A DNA stretch of 36,140 nucleotides. Source: an uncultured Clostridia bacterium (GTDB lineage Bacteria > Bacillota_A > Clostridia > TANB77 > CAG-508). Location: assembly GCA_947625985.1 (NCBI GenBank), contig CANQQF010000055.1, positions 1 through 36,140 of the forward strand, read 5' to 3'. Shown here piece by piece: positions 36,001 to 36,140 of this stretch (positions within the stretch are counted from its first letter, which is position 1; each line of letters opens with the position of its first letter). A program made the position numbers and the translations under genes. The notes under the pieces are model-generated. The model searched no databases, was not told the origin of the DNA, and worked only from the letters and a program-made list of their open reading frames with translations.

Positions 36001-36140
36001 AGGAGATTATGAAGTAACAGAAGTAATAGCTCCAAATGGATATTATTTATCAGAAAATGAAAGAACGCATAAATTTACAATATACGAAGATGGAACTATA
36101 AGTTTACCAACAAATGAATTACATTTCCATAACCGTGAAG
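30071..36140 (+). CDS. B3: giant SpaA-repeat surface protein with an inserted NlpC/P60-like domain (3' end outside the window)
   Basis: The reading frame is open from the ATG at 30071 (AAAGGAGGGGAG upstream) to the window edge: 2023 codons with no stop, so the gene is incomplete. A signal peptide covers about residues 1-28. The head (~30-165) resembles the B1/B2 head around LAWAIVN and KYQVVRAVI (Q118), but has no cysteine before C163, so no thioester can form there. The post-head domain (~195-320) is conserved. An acidic linker of EETKPSE units (~324-355) leads to at least ten SpaA/Cna_B-type repeats of about 152 residues, starting near 359, 511, 662, 815, 1119, 1271, 1423, 1575, 1728 and 1880. 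Repeat four carries an NlpC/P60-like domain of about 152 residues. The missing C terminus is predicted, by analogy with B1 and B2, to hold SdrD_B/DUF11 modules and a TPPTG-like anchor. Confidence 0.87.
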   Translation, partial: MKRFIKNLLLSIIAIFIIIIGMKINFANVSGEIVKARYLPNGKIEVSNGANNIYSIGSNKEINNEIGIASRVGEITFKEDGVYVDDKNLGWDDGKYRLAWAIVNATPELENTDNEKYQVVRAVISDSVRYLGNQFGINFEGKSSEGVDTSKYEEEIQEFIKECKIVNNEDVLKVYPSVNSKNLKVQEYKYKNEECIKIGPLEMDMPYGGILDNYEVIDTNNSVIPENECKIIKSNSDEIKANEIKSQSPFYVLVKKSAVKEGIKNINFNATRIQKHIGEGSKISVYKSVKAGHPDFISIEYNVTSEEQAVSVTYSQNVDWKLTEETKSSEEETKPSEEETKPSEEIKLLKEEAKPYVGAEIQIHKYAAKPDGTTDTEKGILEGARFVVKNVTTNEYIKHTDANYQPTEAVFNVDDSCYEYVNELREETMFNERGSAYAQFYLTNVTGKPIILKNLKPGTYKVTEILPPDGYSLSTNGDGNTNTHTITIRDNGTIVQSTNQLHFINKEAVGANLEINKYALKADGSVDEEKGVLGGAGFVIKNITTNQYVTHTRADYTSEKTELNVKESSYKRLTSSDENLLVNINLSKFEDYIFMTTAGQPIKLNNLKPGKYEVTEVMAPQGYSLSVNGNGNSNKHTITVSEEGKILENTNTLNFHNSESKDVEVKIYRYVAKSDGTADVEKGILEGARFVIKNTTTNQYLKHENGEYQLAQGVFNPNNSSYETLSGNNEQKMLNEKGEEFGRFYFTNARNVVIKLRNLKPGKYKITEIIPPDGYSLSTNGDNNSNSQTITINYDGSIIEATDQLHFISKESIGGNIEIHKYALAEDGSKDEDNGILEGASFAVKNKTTNQYVTHDNTQEKTSHMLIAAKKVHKIMEDKNYTYGSNTSLTIEESENQGKKECDCSTYVDWVLNELGLDLQTRSAGADMKSELDAADWCEPVASRDVAQPGDIVLYNRHVQIYGGKSINGQDQWYNAGSEESIKTRAPSVIGLPFGSEIGIYRVKDTAIPEELRVSEEIKESSYKTLSKEDEDKLLNIDPESFSEYLFTTTAGQPIRLNQLKPGEYEVTELIAPEGYSISTDGVEGSNTLTITINEDGSMAGGTNQLRFYNKIAEQMTPAEMQISKYAANVDGTADKQSGILDGAIFVVKNTSTGMYIKHVDDNYQTEEGIFETNETNYEALSEEDEQRMLNLREDEFKQYYLTNLPGKPIIIRNLISGKYTITELLPPDEYSLSTNGKNNSNSRTLTVRKDGTIVQPSNELEFINKEAVGGNIEIHKYAQNEDESEDTEKEIMGGAGFVIKNTTTNQYVTHTEESYDEKETTLEAKEYLYKILDEASEKELLLNNSSGYENYLFTTTEGQPIRLNNLKPGKYEVTEIIAPEGYNLSKNGEGNTNKLTITINEDGSIEEEDNQLHFYDSECKDKEIQIYKYGLTENGDIDKEKGILKGARFVVKNVTTDEYLTHTDENYNESEGTFDVEDSSYKKLIEAEEQIVLTDRGENEKDYYLISTNEKPIVLKNLKAGEYKITEMLPPEGYSLSTNGEKNTNSQTLTVNEDGTIKEQTNEMFFYNKKQYCTNIEINKFGLNDQGKIDKNSEVIEGASFTIKNITTNQYVTHTNKNYPLQNNEINLNELSYKTLDEKNEELLQKRESSLVKNYTFNTLKGKSIKLNNLKPGKYEVRELVAPEGYNFSTDINGNSTNVQTLVINEDGSTEDDKRSLDFYNSKYKTADIEIHKYAANPDGTTNTEKGILEGARFVIKNTTTNEYLKHVNGEYQPTEGIFNAKTSSYTVLDETSEQAMFNKRGQAHGEYYFTNVAGKAIQLKNLKPGVYKITEILPPDGYSLSTNGDGNSNTHTITINGDGTIKEPTNQLHFINKEAVGADIKIVKFALNDDGTVNENKGMLGGASFVIKNTTTNQYVTHTRADYTSEKTELDVNEIAYKTLTNDENNLLNTNPLSLGEYTFKTTEGQPIKLNKLKPGDYEVTEVIAPNGYYLSENERTHKFTIYEDGTISLPTNELHFHNRE
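31040..31135 (+). repeat. 21-bp acidic linker repeat in B3
   Basis: Units encoding EETKSSE, EETKPSE, EETKPSE and the degenerate EIKLLKE form a charged 7-residue repeat between the post-head domain and the first SpaA repeat. It occupies the place of the Pro/Thr linker of B1 but is unrelated in sequence. Confidence 0.75.
31145..36140 (+). repeat. array of ten or more SpaA/Cna_B-type repeats in B3, of two alternating types
   Basis: The repeats begin near 31145, 31601, 32054, 32513, 33425, 33881, 34337, 34793, 35252 and 35708, a period of about 456 bp; the fourth is longer because of an insertion. Odd repeats generally contain (E/D)GARFV(V/I)KN and LPPDGYSLSTNG. Even repeats contain GG/EGASF or GAGF, TTNQYVTH, (T/A)GQPI and (I/V)APxGY. 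Most have the Lys (IHKYA), Glu (TEI/TEV) and Asn (FxN) expected for an intramolecular isopeptide bond. The array runs out of the window. Confidence 0.88.
32640..33110 (+). other. NlpC/P60-like cysteine peptidase domain inserted in SpaA repeat 4 of B3
   Basis: Residues ~857-1013. DCSTYVDWVLNELG supplies the catalytic Cys (C904) in the family DCSxxV context, and GDIVLYNRHVQIYGG supplies the catalytic His (H958). WYNAG after it is where the third polar residue is expected. Family members cleave peptidoglycan stem peptides or related amides. The flanking SpaA sequence resumes at the matching place, with K and E/N isopeptide candidates kept, so this is a clean insertion. It looks catalytically competent, unlike the M23-like insert in B2. 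Confidence 0.85.

Noticed and set aside
31145..36140. Regular DNA repeats that might suggest a CRISPR array.
   Set aside because: The period is about 456 bp, the repeats are degenerate and lie in one open reading frame; they encode protein domains.
5420..36140. Interpretation of the B proteins as sortase-polymerised pilins.
   Set aside because: I find E-box-like TExxxPxGY motifs, which belong to SpaA domains in general, but no YPKN-type pilin motif and no linked pilin sortase.

Overview
This looks like a chromosomal segment of a low-GC Gram-positive bacterium, most likely a gut-type clostridial Firmicute. The evidence is the strongly A/T-biased sequence and codon use, AGGAGG-type ribosome binding sites, one TTG start, sigma-A-like promoters, U-tract hairpin terminators, and secreted proteins ending in a membrane anchor, two of them with a sortase-like xPxTG motif. 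No ribosomal, housekeeping or mobile-element gene is present, so a finer placement is not possible from the sequence.

Almost the whole window (about 905-36140) is three tandem copies of a two-gene cassette for very large cell-surface proteins, all on the + strand. In each pair the first gene (here 'A': A1 905-5401, A2 10521-15635, A3 25211-30049) encodes a roughly 1500-1700-residue exported protein. It has a conserved N-terminal region, DUF11/Ig-like modules, one SdrD_B-like module with an EF-hand-like loop, a final DUF11-like module and a C-terminal membrane helix. The second gene ('B': B1 5420-10201, B2 15653-24793, B3 30071 to past the window end) starts 17-21 bases downstream. It encodes an exported protein with a thioester-domain-like head, a conserved post-head domain, one or many SpaA/Cna_B isopeptide-type domains and, in B1 and B2, a homologous C-terminal half ending in TPPTG plus a membrane helix. 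B grows from 1593 aa (B1) to 3046 aa (B2); B3 is cut off after 2023 aa.

Each pair appears to be its own transcription unit. A good promoter precedes each A gene, and strong intrinsic terminators follow B1 and B2. Pairs 2 and 3 share their upstream region: an 11-bp-periodic direct repeat, a 27-bp identical element, and a promoter whose spacer contains an A9 tract. A2 and A3 also share a 1264-bp block with a single mismatch inside clearly diverged flanks, a gene-conversion signature.

The most unusual content is in the B proteins. B2 carries an M23 (LytM)-like domain with two metal-site/catalytic histidines replaced, and B3 carries an NlpC/P60-like cysteine peptidase domain with its Cys and His present. 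Both are inserted in the same relative loop of an otherwise intact SpaA-type domain. B3 is also built of two alternating repeat types, one repeat has lost both isopeptide partner residues, and its head lacks the thioester cysteine kept in B1 and B2. My reading is a diversifying family of paired adhesin/fibre proteins in which peptidoglycan-hydrolase folds have been spliced into the stalk. The function is inferred from domain families only.

The first 0.9 kb holds one small minus-strand gene (190-555) and non-coding flanks. I found no tRNA, rRNA, CRISPR array, insertion sequence or sortase gene.
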